A stretch of DNA of 64,000 bases from Hamiltosporidium tvaerminnensis (Eukaryota; Microsporidia; Dubosqiidae), in contig JAKIMF020000004.1 in assembly GCA_022605425.2 (NCBI GenBank), positions 307,501 to 371,500 on the forward strand, given 5' to 3'. Made by a program: the position numbers and the translations under genes. The notes under the pieces are model-generated. The model saw only the letters and a list, made by a program, of their open reading frames with translations, had not been told where the DNA came from and searched no databases. Of the stretch, positions 62,765 to 64,000 are shown in pieces. The stretch's first letter is position 1; every line of letters begins with the position of its first letter.

Positions 62765-63900
62765 TATATTTATATGGTCAGATTATAGTCTTTGAATCTA
62801 AACGATTAACAGACCATACATATACAAATTTTCTCAATGCAAAGTTTTGCGGCTTGCTATTATTTGATATTATAGACTGAATAAATATTTTAAAACGCAA
62901 TAATATGTTATAAGGAAACGAATTTCCGAGTAAATGACGCTTACTAATGAATAAATTTACAAAAAAATATAATTTATTTTTGATTGTTCGTGTAGATCTT
63001 AGAAGATACACTGATTAAAATAATTGGATTATTGGACTTGAAACATAATAGACAGTTATACGACGCATTTCTAGAGTTTAAGACGATCAACAAGACTTCA
63101 CAGTCCGAAGAAGATTCATATAAATTTCTATTATAATTTTGGTATTCCGGTAGCGATTCAATCCGACAATAGTATAGAATTTTCAAATGAATTGCTTGAA
63201 GCATACTTACTGCGCTTAACATTCAAATAATATAAGGAATACTACACAATACAAAGGCTCAGGGACAAATTGGACTGATAAATCAAACATTAAGAGATAG
63301 TTAGCAACAAAAGTTATATTTTACTGGTACAAAAAAATGGATCGGTTTTTATATTTATGTTATATAGGTTTATAATAGAACAATACATGATGCCTCGAAA
63401 TATCATCATTTCAACCTTTTAATGGTTAACTTGGATTTATAATCTTCTTTCTGGTAGTATAGTGACGGAGGAACTAAAAGATGATTGAGTATTTGTTGAC
63501 GAAATTAGTTCTAAGGTATTAACAGCAAGAAAACATGATCCAGTATATACAGATTGGAAGTTAGAGATTGCCTCGGAAATATATAATGAAGTAAATGGCT
63601 TTGATATCTTGCTTCATCTTCAACGTCCAATGCTTTTGAAATTTATAAGAATATTGAAACTAATAAGGAAGTATCTAAACATTTTGCGAAAATATTAAAA
63701 AAGAATTATTTAAATAAAATATAAAAATCACACAATAAGAAATCTTCTTATTGGTGATAAAGCTTTGTTTAAAAAAGGATTTTGACATTAATACAAAGAC
63801 TAAACGCGCTCTGTTGGAATCTTTTTACGATGATTTTGTCTTTACAGTAACAGATATTTTTATTGATAATATGGTAGAATTATAAAACGTTAATGTGGAA
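62765..63900 (+). pseudogene. Decayed LTR-retrotransposon pol (RNase H and integrase)
   Basis: Pieces appear in pol order with stops and shifts between them. At ~62774, GQIIVFESKRLTDHTYTNF resembles the RNase H segment G.pI.y.SK.LT..E..Y. At ~63150, FGIPVAIQSDNSIEFSNELL resembles the integrase core text FG.P...QSDNG.EF.N. At ~63250, TKAQGQIGLINQTLRD resembles the following QGQ.E..N.TL. At ~63370, YNRTIHDASKYHHF follows. At ~63750, IGDKALFKKGFDINTKTKRA resembles the integrase C-terminal segment. The order and the D/E core suggest a Ty3/gypsy-like element. It is thoroughly inactivated and no LTRs can be recognised. The end of the window truncates the view. Confidence 0.65.
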
Positions 63901-64000
63901 AAATGAACTGTTTAGAAAGGCATAATAAAGCAGATTTAATTTAATTTTGTTTTTTTCTTTTTTTTTTAAATATGTGTTATTTTTAAAATAAAAAATGTTA

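Noticed and set aside
1433-63000. CRISPR arrays, phage or bacterial operons.
   Set aside because: Repeats are either contiguous minisatellites or dispersed retroelements without regular spacers. All recognised genes are eukaryotic in type.

Overview
The window looks like a repeat-laden, gene-sparse microsporidian nuclear chromosome segment. It is strongly AT-rich. The conserved genes are intronless, eukaryotic and shorter than their fungal relatives, and the set fits Microsporidia: two fungal-type MscS channels, a minimal dynamin, a compact NEDD4-type ligase and a spore-coat-like repetitive secreted protein. Most start codons have a CCC/GGG triplet 3-22 nt upstream, the start signal described in that phylum. 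Only about a dozen real genes occupy 64 kb, so this is a large-genome microsporidian (Hamiltosporidium, Anncaliia, Edhazardia or Nosema-like). The genus cannot be fixed from the sequence alone.

Layout. 0-9 kb: inorganic pyrophosphatase (-), a divergent secreted Thr/Gln/Pro-repeat protein with a GPI-anchor-like tail (+), a small two-finger SFP1-like zinc-finger protein (-), plus a SINE-like element and a decayed LINE tail. 9-19 kb: MscS channel 1, a dynamin-family GTPase and a WW-HECT ubiquitin ligase, all +, with copies of a 0.7-kb interspersed repeat between them. 19-25 kb: a graveyard of decayed LINE 3' ends. 25-31 kb: a SAS-6-like coiled-coil protein (-) and a 5'-truncated but open LINE copy. 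31-41 kb: an orphan putatively secreted protein, a head-to-head pair of 0.7-kb repeats, three antisense LINE relics and guanylate kinase (-). 42-46 kb: an apparently full-length LINE flanked by a perfect 14-bp duplication. 46-51 kb: MscS channel 2 and SUA5. 53-55 kb: tRNA-Ser(GCU), another 5'-truncated LINE with a perfect 14-bp duplication, and a 0.7-kb repeat. 58-60.6 kb: a large leucine-rich secreted or membrane-linked orphan. 61-64 kb: remains of an LTR-retrotransposon pol gene.

The cellular genes are unrelated housekeeping genes (phosphate and nucleotide metabolism, tRNA modification, membrane remodelling, ubiquitylation, osmotic channels), each transcribed alone. The mobile fraction is dominated by one RLE-type LINE family with a CCHC knuckle and a PD-(X14)-E endonuclease. 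It can be defined here to the base by its target-site duplications. A short SINE-like family and a 0.7-kb non-coding family accompany it.

The most unexpected item is the SAS-6-like protein: a cartwheel-type head domain in a group that has spindle plaques and no centrioles.
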